64,000 nt of DNA from Paenibacillus sp. FSL H8-0048 (GTDB taxonomy: Bacteria; Bacillota; Bacilli; Paenibacillales; Paenibacillaceae). A program made the translations under genes and the position numbers. Shown here piece after piece: positions 42,483 through 50,856 of the stretch (positions are counted from its first letter, which is position 1; each line of letters begins with the position of its first letter). Location of the stretch: positions 5,952,001-6,016,000 of the forward strand of contig NZ_JBBODF010000001.1 of the NCBI RefSeq assembly GCF_038002825.1, read 5' to 3'. The notes below the pieces were generated by a model. It had not been told where the DNA came from. It saw nothing but the letters and a program-made list of their open reading frames with translations, and did not search any database.

Positions 42483-42818
42483 ATGAGCAGAGAAAAGGCA
42501 TATCTGCAAATGCTGGAGTCAACCGCTGCCATCCAGTGGAACATCGCGATGATTCTCGAGGCCAAAGCGGTGGAAGCGGAAAAAGTGAAGCAGTGGACCC
42601 ATCATCACATCCACGCTAGAGCATTCGACTCCCACGAAGACCAGCTGAAGGAATCCATCTCTATTCACGAGGTGATCGTGGAAATGGTAGAGGGGCTGAC
42701 GAAGCTGGAGAACGGGCTGTACAGCAACCTGAAGGCGGTGCTGGGCAGCGGGGAAGACGAGGGCGGCGATTTCGGCGGGGATGGCGAGGGCTTCAGCTTC
42801 GGGGACGACAGCAAATGA
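42483..42818 (+). CDS. Small helical protein, paralogue 2 of 3
   Basis: 111 residues. Residues about 8-35 carry the shared block (TAAIQWNIAMILEAK). A histidine-rich turn (WTHHHIHARAF) and a second helical region (SISIHEVIVEMVEGLTKLENGLYSNL) follow. The tail is low-complexity Gly/Asp (GEDEGGDFGGDGEGFSFGDD). Function unknown. GGAGGCGGAGG precedes the ATG, and the stop overlaps the next start (ATGA). Confidence 0.75.
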   Translation: MSREKAYLQMLESTAAIQWNIAMILEAKAVEAEKVKQWTHHHIHARAFDSHEDQLKESISIHEVIVEMVEGLTKLENGLYSNLKAVLGSGEDEGGDFGGDGEGFSFGDDSK

Positions 42819-43102
42819 GCGGCGGGCTGCTCTCCGAACATGCCGTCAAGCTGGAGATGATCCGCTCGATCGCCCGCAGCCAGGCAGCGCTCGCAGCCAT
42901 CCTCGAGAGTATTGCTGAAGTGACGGGGCAATCGGAGCTGACAGCCCGCAAGCTGAGCGACAATATCAGGATTCTTAGCGGGTACCAGAGTTCAATGTGC
43001 CGGATGATATCCGGTATTTCATTGCATGAGCCCAAAGAAGGAGTGCCTGCAGCCCCCTGGCTGAGCAAGGTCTGCTCAGAGGGGAACGCCAGGAGTAGAT
43101 GA
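42815..43102 (+). CDS. Small helical protein, paralogue 3 of 3
   Basis: 95 residues. The shared block is IARSQAALAAILESI, at about residues 19-33. A second helix (ELTARKLSDNIRILSGYQSSM) and a less ordered C-terminus follow. Function unknown. Overlaps paralogue 2 by four bases, so the two are translationally coupled; the basic protein gene follows 19 bp later. Confidence 0.72.
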   Translation: MSGGLLSEHAVKLEMIRSIARSQAALAAILESIAEVTGQSELTARKLSDNIRILSGYQSSMCRMISGISLHEPKEGVPAAPWLSKVCSEGNARSR

Positions 43103-43121
43103 AGTACAGGAGGCGTAGAAG

Positions 43122-43523
43122 ATGAAGAGAAAGAGACAGGGCAAGCTTGGTTCCACGGGCAAGGGGCGCAGACGCAGACCGCTGCTGTCGCGGAAGACAC
43201 GAATACGCAAAGGTCCCGGACGCAAATCGCGCAAGGGTCTGCTCGGCAAGCCGGGGAAGAAATCCCTGCAGCTGCGCAGAAAAAGAAGACTACGCAGACG
43301 GCTGCTCCGCAAATCCCGAGTGGTTAGGCCGGTACAGGTCATCCCGGCTATCGAGCCCCCTCTAGAGCCTCAGGTGATTCCGCTCCCCCCGGATCTGGGC
43401 GTCCCGCCGGAACTGCCGCCGGGAGACGCCTATCAGCAGGGCTACACCGAAGCATACAACGTGGGGTTCGACGCAGGTTTCGCCAAGGGCTTCGAGGACG
43501 GGCATAAGCTGGAGCTTGGCTGA
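43122..43523 (+). CDS. Basic, coat-like protein with GYxxGY-type C-terminal motif
   Basis: 133 residues in three parts. Residues 1-70 are extremely Lys/Arg-rich (for example KGRRRRPLLSRKTRIRKG). A Pro-rich linker (IPAIEPPLEPQVIPLPPDLG) follows. The tail is YQQGYTEAYNVGFDAGFAKG followed by FEDGHKLELG, with Gly and aromatics every 3-4 residues. The tail resembles the N-terminal segment of the two CgeB-like proteins at 50.9-53.1 kb. Basic low-complexity proteins are common in spore coats; that role is inferred. AGGAGGCG precedes the ATG. Last of the four-gene cluster. Confidence 0.75.
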   Translation: MKRKRQGKLGSTGKGRRRRPLLSRKTRIRKGPGRKSRKGLLGKPGKKSLQLRRKRRLRRRLLRKSRVVRPVQVIPAIEPPLEPQVIPLPPDLGVPPELPPGDAYQQGYTEAYNVGFDAGFAKGFEDGHKLELG

Positions 43524-43567
43524 CAGCGCCGCAGGCACAGCAGCATGCAGGCCGATACAGCGGCTAC

Positions 43568-43595
43568 AGGGGCTGGCGCATATTGCGCCGCCCCT
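43568..43595 (+). terminator. Hairpin after the basic protein gene
   Basis: AGGGGC-T-GGCGCA-TAT-TGCGCC-G-CCCCT forms a strong stem but lacks a U tract; termination is possible. Confidence 0.45.
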
Positions 43596-43714
43596 ATAGC
43601 ACATGGGGAACTTTGGGATAAGGCGGGCTATCGGAATTTCCGGCCGGATATGGTAGACTTCTTAACAGAATCTTTACCGGGTTCACTATTCGGGCAGGAA
43701 AGCGGGGAACGCAC

Positions 43715-44242
43715 ATGATGGGGAATGAGATACGAAGAGCACGGAGTGAAGAGATCCAGGAGATCATGAATCTGATTGCCAAATGTGTACAAGTTATGCA
43801 GGCAGGCGGAAGCGATCAATGGGATGAAGGGTACCCTAACCGGGAAATCATTAGTGAGGATATCGTTAAGGGAACCTTGTTTGTCTGCCTGGAGCATGAG
43901 GCGATCGCCGGAATTCTTGTGCTGGATGAGAACCAGGCGGAGCAATATGCAGGCATCGAATGGGAACAGCAGCAGGGGCCGCATCTGATCATGCACCGGC
44001 TTGCGGTACATCCCGAGATTCAGGGGAGAGGGATTGCCCGGCGGCTGATCGCCTTTGCCGAGGATTTCGCCCGCAGCAGCGGGTACAGAAGCATCCGGCT
44101 CGATACATATGCGAAGAATGACAGGGCGCTTAAGCTGTATCCTTCACTTGGGTATTGGCAGAGAGGCGAGATTCGCTTTCCCGGCCGTACCGCAGCTTTT
44201 CCGGTGTTTGAGAAGGTGCTGACAGAGAATATGAAGAACTAA
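43715..44242 (+). CDS. GNAT-family N-acetyltransferase
   Basis: 175 residues. Core motif HRLAVHPEIQGRGIARRLIAF, followed by GYRSIRLDTYAKNDRALKLY and LGYWQRGEI, typical of small-molecule GNAT enzymes. Substrate unknown. GGGGAACGCAC precedes two adjacent ATGs; the first is used. Followed by an AT-rich leader belonging to the riboswitch-controlled gene. Confidence 0.85.
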   Translation: MMGNEIRRARSEEIQEIMNLIAKCVQVMQAGGSDQWDEGYPNREIISEDIVKGTLFVCLEHEAIAGILVLDENQAEQYAGIEWEQQQGPHLIMHRLAVHPEIQGRGIARRLIAFAEDFARSSGYRSIRLDTYAKNDRALKLYPSLGYWQRGEIRFPGRTAAFPVFEKVLTENMKN

Positions 44243-44356
44243 TTTTCAATTGTGTGAGGTAATATTACATTTAACCTTGATTTTCAAGTGTTAAAATGTT
44301 AAAAAGTGCCCTATCCTCATTGATTCAGATATTTATGGTAACTTTAATAACTTTTG

Positions 44357-44386
44357 TTGACAGGAAAGTTGTCTTTCGATTATGAT
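44357..44386 (+). promoter_or_regulatory. SigA-type promoter of the riboswitch leader
   Basis: TTGACA, 18 bases, TATGAT. Transcription would start about 20-25 bases before the riboswitch. Confidence 0.7.
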
Positions 44387-44415
44387 GGGATTATTCATAA
44401 GCAATGGAATAGTCC

Positions 44416-44483
44416 TTTTCGTATATCCTTAATAATTGGTTTAAGGGTCTCTACCGGGAACCGTAAATTTCTGGCTACGAAAA
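44416..44483 (+). promoter_or_regulatory. Purine riboswitch, guanine class
   Basis: P1 is TTTTCGTA (44416-44423) pairing perfectly with TACGAAAA (44476-44483). The conserved loop segments CTCTACCGGG and ACCGTAAATTTCTGG are in the expected order and match the xpt-type aptamer. The specificity base, next to the 3' strand of P1, is C at 44475, the position of C74 in the guanine aptamer; adenine aptamers have U there. It precedes an amidohydrolase gene. Confidence 0.92.
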
Positions 44484-44502
44484 TATGCTGAGGCATATTT
44501 TT
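44480..44502 (+). terminator. Riboswitch expression-platform terminator
   Basis: AAAATATGC-TGAG-GCATATTTTT overlaps the last bases of the P1 3' strand. This is the layout of a transcriptional switch. Confidence 0.8.
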
Positions 44503-44559
44503 GTGGCCTTTTTGTGTTAGTGATCAGCCGGACATCAACAAGACTAGGGGGAGAAGACA

Positions 44560-45897
44560 ATGGCGAATATCCTGATCAAGCATGCGGAGATTATTACGAT
44601 GAACAAGCAGGAAGACATTATATACGGCGATATCCGCATCGAAGGTGATCTGATTGTGGAGATTGGCACCGGCCTTGAAGTGAAGGGGGATGAGCTTGTC
44701 ATCGACGCCAGGAACCGGACGGTTATCCCCGGCTTCATCCAGACGCATATTCATCTCTGCCAGACGCTGTTCCGCGGCAAAGGAGATGATCTGGAGCTGA
44801 TGGACTGGCTGCGCAAGCGGATCTGGCCGCTGGAGGCGGCGCATGATGAGGAGTCGCTGTACTATTCGGCCATGCTTGGTATTGGGGAATTAATCACCAG
44901 CGGCACAACGACCATCGTGGATATGGAGACGGTACATCATACGGATTATGCCTTCCAGGCGATTGCGAAGAGCGGTATCCGCGCCCTGTCAGGGAAGGTC
45001 ATGATGGACCGGAAGAACCCCGATGCACCGGCGGCCCTGCAGGAGGAGACGGCAGCTTCGCTGCAGGAGAGTGTGGATCTGCTGGAGAAATGGAACGGGT
45101 ATGCGAACGGCCGGATTCAGTATGCTTTTTCCCCTCGTTTTGTTATTTCTTGTACGGAGCCGCTGCTGCGGGAGGTGCAGAGCCTCTCGGCCCGTTACGG
45201 GGTGAAGGTGCATACCCATGCTTCCGAGAACCTGGGTGAGATCGAGCTTGTGCAGGCGATGACCGGTATGCGCAATGTCGTCTATCTGGATCACCTGGGG
45301 CTGGCTAACGAACGTCTGATTCTCGCGCACTGTGTCTGGCTGGATGAGCAGGAGAAGCGGATTCTGCGGGACCGCGGGGTTCATGTCAGCCACTGCCCGG
45401 GCTCGAATCTCAAGCTGGCCTCTGGCATTGCTGACACGCCGGGCATGCTTCATGACCATATCCACCTCAGCCTGGGTGCAGACGGCGCGCCCTGCAACAA
45501 TAACCTGGATATGTTCAACGAGATGCGTCTGGCGGCAGTCATCCAGAAGCCTGGGCATGGCCCGACTACGATGGATGCCCGGAGCGTCTTTCGGATGGCG
45601 ACCATCGGAGGCGCGAAGGCGGTGGGGATGGAGGATCAGATCGGCAGCATCGAGGTCGGCAAGAAAGCGGATCTGGCTATCCTTAACCTCTATAATTTCC
45701 ATACCTTCCCCTCCTATGATGTGGACCCGATCTCGCGGATCGTATACTCCGCCACCCGTGCTGATGTGGAGACGACGATGGTTGACGGTGAGATTCTCAT
45801 GCACACAGGACGGCTGAAGACCATCGATAAGGAAGTCGTACTTCATGAAGCAAACCGTTCCATCAAAAGATTGCTGGGCAGCGCGCGGCTATCCTGA
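44560..45897 (+). CDS. Purine-type amidohydrolase (5'-deoxyadenosine or guanine deaminase family)
   Basis: 445 residues, metal-dependent TIM-barrel deaminase. Metal ligands: H63 and H65 in QTHIHL, H in HTHASENLGE, H in ILAHCVWLDE and D in LGADGAPCNNNLDMF. The sequence ITSGTTTIVDMETVH is typical of the group containing 5'-deoxyadenosine, S-adenosylhomocysteine and guanine deaminases. A guanine-class riboswitch upstream makes a purine substrate very likely. If the switch is OFF with guanine, a salvage reaction leading to hypoxanthine or guanine fits better than guanine breakdown. GGGGGAGAAG precedes the ATG. Confidence 0.88.
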   Translation: MANILIKHAEIITMNKQEDIIYGDIRIEGDLIVEIGTGLEVKGDELVIDARNRTVIPGFIQTHIHLCQTLFRGKGDDLELMDWLRKRIWPLEAAHDEESLYYSAMLGIGELITSGTTTIVDMETVHHTDYAFQAIAKSGIRALSGKVMMDRKNPDAPAALQEETAASLQESVDLLEKWNGYANGRIQYAFSPRFVISCTEPLLREVQSLSARYGVKVHTHASENLGEIELVQAMTGMRNVVYLDHLGLANERLILAHCVWLDEQEKRILRDRGVHVSHCPGSNLKLASGIADTPGMLHDHIHLSLGADGAPCNNNLDMFNEMRLAAVIQKPGHGPTTMDARSVFRMATIGGAKAVGMEDQIGSIEVGKKADLAILNLYNFHTFPSYDVDPISRIVYSATRADVETTMVDGEILMHTGRLKTIDKEVVLHEANRSIKRLLGSARLS

Positions 45898-45942
45898 ACG
45901 GAAGGGGCTTCACCGTCAGCTCTTAGATTCAAACCGTAGCCT

Positions 45943-45973
45943 AGCAGGGGACTTCGTGCCTCTGCTTTTTTTT
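45943..45973 (+). terminator. Terminator of the deaminase gene
   Basis: AGCAGGGG..CCTCTGCT followed by a run of T's. Confidence 0.88.
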
Positions 45974-46033
45974 GACCAGAAAAGAATAATGAACCTTTTC
46001 TCCCGCTCGGTTGTTTAATAGGGTGGCCCTCTT

Positions 46034-46062
46034 TTGATTCCCTTTACAAGTATTGCTATACT
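46034..46062 (+). promoter_or_regulatory. SigA-type promoter before the LtaS-like gene
   Basis: TTGATT, 17 bases, TATACT, about 80 bp upstream of the ATG. Confidence 0.6.
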
Positions 46063-46140
46063 AGAGCAACGTGAGCTTTTTACAGAAACAAGGAATTAAT
46101 TTTACACCACTATTAATGAAGAGAGTAAGAGGGGATTGCA

Positions 46141-48039
46141 ATGAGAGAGGGCAAACCTGCGTCTGCGCAGGCTCATTTCTATATCGTGGCGGGACTGCTG
46201 TGGCTGAAGCTGATGCTGCTGAGAGGGCTGTTCTTCGACCGGATTGCCTGGGAGTGGATCGCTGCGGATCTGGCGCCGGTACTCCTGCTGCTGGGTGTAC
46301 TGGCTGTAATCACACCCCGGCGGATGCGAAAAGGGGTCTTCTGGAGTTTAAATGGCCTATTGTCGCTGCTGTTCTTCGCGGCCAGTGTGTACTTCAATCA
46401 TTTCGGCTCGGTACCTACCTATCTGGCGCTCTATGAGCTGAACCAGGTCTTTCAGGTAAAAGAGAGTGTGGAATCTACGATTGAGTGGATCGACTATCTG
46501 TTTTTTGCCGATCTGCTGATAGTGATGATCTATTCGCTATTCCGCAGATGGAAGAAGGGCTCTGCGCAGTGGCAGAGGGATAGTCAGCTTGCTCGCAGAC
46601 CACGAAGCGTATATCTGGTGGTGCTGCTGGTGGCAATCCTTGGAGGCGGCTCGCTGTCAGCGTATTCGATTCATTCGGCCCGGGGAATTACCAATGAGCT
46701 GGTTCAGGCGGAGACGGCCGGATTCCTGAATTATGAGGTGGTGGCGGCGATCAAGGCCCGGGAGGATAACGGCCTCATCGGGACCGGTGATATTCAGGAG
46801 ACGATAGCTAAGGTGCAAACGCTGGAGGCTACCTATCCATACAAGGCTGCGACAGGCGGACTGCCGGAGCATTTCGGATCGCAAAAAGGGAAAAACGTCA
46901 TCATCATCCAGATGGAGGCGTTTCAGAATTTCCCGCTGCATCAGTCACTGGAGGGTCAGGAGCTGACGCCGGTGCTGAATGGCCTGGCCGCAGAGGGCTT
47001 TTATTTCCCGCATGTGTATCAGCAGGTAGGTCCGGGCAATACCTCGGATGCGGAATTCATGAGCAACACCTCAATCTATCCGATCGCTTCGCTGGCCATG
47101 TCCACAGGCTTCGGGGACCGGGAGCTGCCGGGACTGCCGCGGCTTTTACGGGATAAGGGGTATGAGGCGTATACGTTCCATGTGAACAAGGTGGGCTTCT
47201 GGAACCGGAATGAGCTCTATCCGGCGCTTGGCTTCAATGGATACTATGACAAGGGCTCCTTCAAAAATGACCATTTCAATTCGTTCGGGGCTTCCGATGA
47301 GCAGCTCTATGCTACTGCCGTGGAGAAGCTGGCGGTGCTGCATCAGAAGGGCACGCCTTTCTATGCCCAACTGGTGACGGCCTCCAGCCATCATCCGTTC
47401 AAGGTGCCGGACAGCTTCCGCCGCATTCAGGTGCCGGACAAGCTCCAGGGCACGATGCTGGGCGATTATCTGACCGCAGTGAACTATACGGATTATGCGA
47501 TAGGCACGCTGATTGACGAATTGAAGCAGCAGGGGATGTGGGATGATACCGTGCTGGTGTTGTACGGAGACCATTTCGGCCTCCAGCCGAAGGATGTCCC
47601 GGCGGAGCAGGTAGAGGACGCGCTGGGCATCAAGTATGACGACCGGATCAGCCGGTTCAACATTCCGCTCGTGATCCATGTGCCCGGCATGAAGCAGGGA
47701 CAGGTTGTGGAGCGGACCGGCGGACAGCTGGATGTGCTGCCGACGGTAGCCAATCTGCTCGGGGTATCGCTGAAGGACGAAGGGTTCACAGCGTTCGGGC
47801 ATGATCTGCTGAATGTGGACCGCAACGTGGTGGGCATGCGCTATTATTTGCCGACAGGCTCTTTTTTCAATGATGAAGTATTGTTCGTGCCCGGTAAAAG
47901 CTTCGCGGACGGTGTGGCAGTCTCGCTGGATACGCATGAGCCCGTTAAAGATTTCAGTGCCTATCAGAGCGATTACGACTACATCCTGAAGCTGATGGGC
48001 TTATCTGATGAATATGCGAAGCTGCTTCCGCAGCGTTAG
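46141..48039 (+). CDS. LtaS-like sulfatase-family membrane phosphoglycerol transferase
   Basis: 632 residues. About five N-terminal helices (to ~175) anchor a large extracellular sulfatase-fold domain. Catalytic residues match lipoteichoic acid synthase: E259 in IIIQMEAFQ, the nucleophile T301 in GPGNTSDAEFMSN and D-H in LYGDHFGLQ. LtaS enzymes polymerise or prime glycerol phosphate on glycolipid. Several paralogues are usual in Bacillales, so synthase, primase or sporulation-specific role is open. GAGGGGATT-type ribosome site. The next gene starts 10 bp downstream. Confidence 0.88.
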   Translation: MREGKPASAQAHFYIVAGLLWLKLMLLRGLFFDRIAWEWIAADLAPVLLLLGVLAVITPRRMRKGVFWSLNGLLSLLFFAASVYFNHFGSVPTYLALYELNQVFQVKESVESTIEWIDYLFFADLLIVMIYSLFRRWKKGSAQWQRDSQLARRPRSVYLVVLLVAILGGGSLSAYSIHSARGITNELVQAETAGFLNYEVVAAIKAREDNGLIGTGDIQETIAKVQTLEATYPYKAATGGLPEHFGSQKGKNVIIIQMEAFQNFPLHQSLEGQELTPVLNGLAAEGFYFPHVYQQVGPGNTSDAEFMSNTSIYPIASLAMSTGFGDRELPGLPRLLRDKGYEAYTFHVNKVGFWNRNELYPALGFNGYYDKGSFKNDHFNSFGASDEQLYATAVEKLAVLHQKGTPFYAQLVTASSHHPFKVPDSFRRIQVPDKLQGTMLGDYLTAVNYTDYAIGTLIDELKQQGMWDDTVLVLYGDHFGLQPKDVPAEQVEDALGIKYDDRISRFNIPLVIHVPGMKQGQVVERTGGQLDVLPTVANLLGVSLKDEGFTAFGHDLLNVDRNVVGMRYYLPTGSFFNDEVLFVPGKSFADGVAVSLDTHEPVKDFSAYQSDYDYILKLMGLSDEYAKLLPQR

Positions 48040-48048
48040 GAGGATGTT

Positions 48049-49461
48049 ATGAAAAGATTATGGAAACCCGAGGTTCTCATCTCGCTGGCCGGTGCTGTGC
48101 TGATCCTATATTTGCTGTTCGTGCGGCCCTTCATAGGCGTTGCCGATAACGGCGATTTTCTGCGGATGATGAATACAGTGGGACTGAATTATTTTGATGC
48201 CGGGGAGGATTATGCGGACCGCTTCTTCAGCTACAGTCATTCTAAATTTGCCTATGATGATCTGTTCAAGGGCTTCTACCCGTCCTCGCAAATTCTGCTG
48301 GTGCTGGTGCCAAGGCTGCTTGCGGGGGTATTTCACGGCAGTTACTTCGATATCCGTCTTCTGGCAGTTGTATATGCAGTGCTGCTGCTGGCTGCCACGT
48401 GGATGATCGTCAAACTGGGCGCGAAAAGCTCCTATGCCACGGGACTGCTGCTGGGTGCGGGAATGCTGTTTGTGTTCTACGATATCGGCTATCTGGCTTA
48501 TTTCAACTCTCTGTTCGGCGAACCCGTGTCGATGGTCTTCATGCTGCTTACGTTCGCGCTGGGTCTGAGGCTTACCGGGCAGGAGCAGCCGTCCTCCAAA
48601 GGACTTACGCTGTTCTTCGTGGCTGTGCTGTTCCTGATCTGCTCCAAAATCCAGAATGCCCCCGTCGGCCTCGCCTTCGCGCTGATCTTCCTGCGCCTGC
48701 GGACGCTGCATGGAACAGGCAACTGGCGTAAGCTGGCACTTGGGCTTGGGGTGGCTACAGCACTGGTATCCGTGATTATGTACGTGACAGCGCCGAAGGA
48801 GCTTAAGCATATCAACCTGTATCAGACGGTGTTCTTCGGCATTCTGAATGAGTCACCGGATGTGCGCGGGGATCTGCGCGACCTGGGGCTGCCGGAGCAC
48901 CTGGAAGTACTGGCGGGGACGAATTATTTCCAGGGGGATACGGCGATCAAGCAGGATGATCCATCGCTGGGTCCGGATTTCTATGACCGTGTATCACATA
49001 AGGATGTGCTTTTCTTTTATATGAAGCATCCCGGCCGGTTAATAGAGAATATGAAGCATGCGGCTGCTAACAGCATGTCGATCCGTCCCTACTATCTCGG
49101 AAGCTATGAGAAAAGCGAGGGCAAGCCTGCGGGCGCGGTAGCAGGAATGTACAGCGGGTGGAGCGAGCTTAAGAACAAGCATCTGCCGCATTCCCTCGGA
49201 TTCCTGGCAATTTTCTATCTAGTGTATTACGCCGGAGTGCTCTATCAATACTTCCGTACGAAGGAGGCAGCGGGGCGGATCGCCGGAGAATTGATGATGC
49301 TGCTGGGACTGATCGGGCTGTTCTCGTTCCTGGTTCCGATCCTCGGTGACGGCCGTGCGGATATCGGCAAGCATCTGTTCCTGTTCAATGTCTGCTTCGA
49401 TATGATGGCGGTAGCGATGCTGGGCTGGACGCTGCATAAGCTGACGAGGCTGCTGAAATAA
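48049..49461 (+). CDS. Polytopic membrane protein, possible GT-C glycosyltransferase
   Basis: 470 residues with about ten helices. After the first helix the loop VADNGDFLRMMNTVG holds acidic residues where GT-C glycosyltransferases keep their catalytic Asp. A large outer loop (about 265-360) lies between helices. The pairing with an LtaS-like enzyme suggests it adds sugars to a wall or lipid polymer, as GT-C enzymes do from a lipid-linked donor. I do not recognise it firmly; WsfD-like hexose transferases are a possible match. TAGGAGGATG precedes the ATG. Confidence 0.6.
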   Translation: MKRLWKPEVLISLAGAVLILYLLFVRPFIGVADNGDFLRMMNTVGLNYFDAGEDYADRFFSYSHSKFAYDDLFKGFYPSSQILLVLVPRLLAGVFHGSYFDIRLLAVVYAVLLLAATWMIVKLGAKSSYATGLLLGAGMLFVFYDIGYLAYFNSLFGEPVSMVFMLLTFALGLRLTGQEQPSSKGLTLFFVAVLFLICSKIQNAPVGLAFALIFLRLRTLHGTGNWRKLALGLGVATALVSVIMYVTAPKELKHINLYQTVFFGILNESPDVRGDLRDLGLPEHLEVLAGTNYFQGDTAIKQDDPSLGPDFYDRVSHKDVLFFYMKHPGRLIENMKHAAANSMSIRPYYLGSYEKSEGKPAGAVAGMYSGWSELKNKHLPHSLGFLAIFYLVYYAGVLYQYFRTKEAAGRIAGELMMLLGLIGLFSFLVPILGDGRADIGKHLFLFNVCFDMMAVAMLGWTLHKLTRLLK

Positions 49462-49482
49462 CCTGTCATGTCAAACCCTTAA

Positions 49483-49511
49483 TTGACCCCTAGCGGATTA
49501 TAGAATACAAT
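49483..49511 (+). promoter_or_regulatory. SigA-type promoter of the Spo0E-like gene
   Basis: TTGACC, 17 bases, TACAAT, 67 bp before the start codon. Confidence 0.65.
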
Positions 49512-49577
49512 GTGTTTGGAACTTTAGTAAAAGAGTGGAAATGGCTTGATACAGCCTCATCCTACAAGGGGGCCGCT

Positions 49578-49751
49578 ATGGGGAATGAAGAATACAAGGA
49601 TAAGATCGAACAGGCAAGACAGGAACTGAACAAACTGGCCTTGGAGTACGGGATGCAGGATGTCCGGGTTCTCCGCCAATCGGTGAAGCTGGATGCGCTC
49701 CTGAATGAATACAGTGATTGTAATACAGAGAAGGATGACCAGCTTTATTAG
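49578..49751 (+). CDS. Spo0E-type aspartyl-phosphate phosphatase
   Basis: 57 residues, a two-helix hairpin. The signature ELNKLALEYGMQD followed by RQSVKLDALLNEY keeps the S-x-x-L-D motif of the Spo0E family. These proteins dephosphorylate Spo0A-P and so delay sporulation. An open frame begins 22 codons earlier, but AAGGGGG before ATG 49578 gives the family's usual length. It has its own promoter and terminator. Confidence 0.9.
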   Translation: MGNEEYKDKIEQARQELNKLALEYGMQDVRVLRQSVKLDALLNEYSDCNTEKDDQLY

Positions 49752-49778
49752 AGAAATACAGAGCAGCTATGCCAATTC

Positions 49779-49820
49779 AAAAGACATCTCGGGCGTTCAA
49801 CGCCTTGAGGTGTCTTTTTT
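49779..49820. terminator. Strong bidirectional terminator
   Basis: AAAAGACATCTC..GGCGT-TC-AACGCC..GAGGTGTCTTTTTT between the Spo0E-like and ATPase genes, which converge here. Confidence 0.92.
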
Positions 49821-49836
49821 AAGTTTTTGGGTTATT

Positions 49837-50601
49837 TTAACGGTCGTCCAGCAACTCGCGGAGCATCTTCTCCCGGTTAGTCATGAAGGCGCGGGTGACC
49901 GTGTAATGAGCCGTATCTTCCAGTGCAACAGGCGTAATACTCTCCCCCTCCAGCTGAAGAATATCCGCACCTGGATAGGACATCAGGATTGGGGAGTGGG
50001 TGGCGATGATGAACTGGGAATTCTGCTTCGCCAGCTCATGCATCCGCGCCAGCAGTGACATTTGCCGCAGGGGAGACAATGCAGCCTCGGGCTCGTCCAG
50101 AATATAGATGCCCTGTCCGCCAAAGCGGTGAACGAACGTGGAGAAGAAGGATTCTCCATGCGACTGCTCATGCAGCGAGCTTCCTCCATAGGAGTCTTTA
50201 ATCCGGTTCCCCATGCCCGGCTCCTCATCCAGCTCATCGATATAAGAAGCTACATTGTAATAGCTCTCCGCACGCAGGAAAAAGCCGTCCTTCGGCCGCT
50301 TCACCCCTTTGGCAATCCGCAAATATTCATAGAGACTGGAATGCGAGGCACGGGTATTAAACGAGAAATTCAGCGTCCCGCCTTCCGGATTGAACCCCCA
50401 GGCAGCAGCAATGCCCTCCAGCAAGGTAGACTTTCCGCTGCCGTTCTCCCCTACAAGAAAAGTAACCTGCTTCTGAAAAGCAAGCCGTTCCAGGGTACGT
50501 ACCACCGGCAGATTAAACGGATAGCTTCCGAAGGAAGGGACCGCATCGCGCAGCAGCTCGACATGGCGGAGATACAGCATAGGGCCATAGATTGAACTCA
50601 T
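49837..50601 (-). CDS. AAA-type ATPase of the ABC/SMC class
   Basis: 254 residues, soluble. Walker A is LVGENGSGKSTLLEGIA, a signature-like part is GESFFSTFVHRFGG, Walker B is IYILDEPEAALSP, and the switch histidine is in IIATHSPILMSYPGA. No membrane partner is present. Such stand-alone ATPases (often labelled AAA family ATPase) have roles from DNA repair to toxin-type defence; none can be assigned here. GAGGAGGC precedes the ATG. Confidence 0.85.
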   Translation of the reverse strand: MSSIYGPMLYLRHVELLRDAVPSFGSYPFNLPVVRTLERLAFQKQVTFLVGENGSGKSTLLEGIAAAWGFNPEGGTLNFSFNTRASHSSLYEYLRIAKGVKRPKDGFFLRAESYYNVASYIDELDEEPGMGNRIKDSYGGSSLHEQSHGESFFSTFVHRFGGQGIYILDEPEAALSPLRQMSLLARMHELAKQNSQFIIATHSPILMSYPGADILQLEGESITPVALEDTAHYTVTRAFMTNREKMLRELLDDR

Positions 50602-50856
50602 ATCTTAGTGCCTCCTCGAAAGGTGATGCCTTTAATTGTAGATGATTTCCGCTGTACCCGCAAAGGACTTGAATAGGCTTCAGAGTGCAGGCTCTTCACT
50701 CGCTGGACAAGAGTGGATGAATTCTGCAGAGGTTCGGGCCAAGCGGGCGAATGACGGGGGGCATCAGCCAATTTCACCGCGACACAGACAGATGTCCATG
50801 AGGCGGATGCTGACTCCGCATATAGTACTACTGTCTTGAGAATCTAACGGGGCAGG

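Noticed and set aside
50819-50827. SigK promoter upstream of the first CgeB-like gene
   Set aside because: The -10 CATATAGTA is perfect but AC at -35 is missing at all allowed spacings, so it is mentioned only as a hint.
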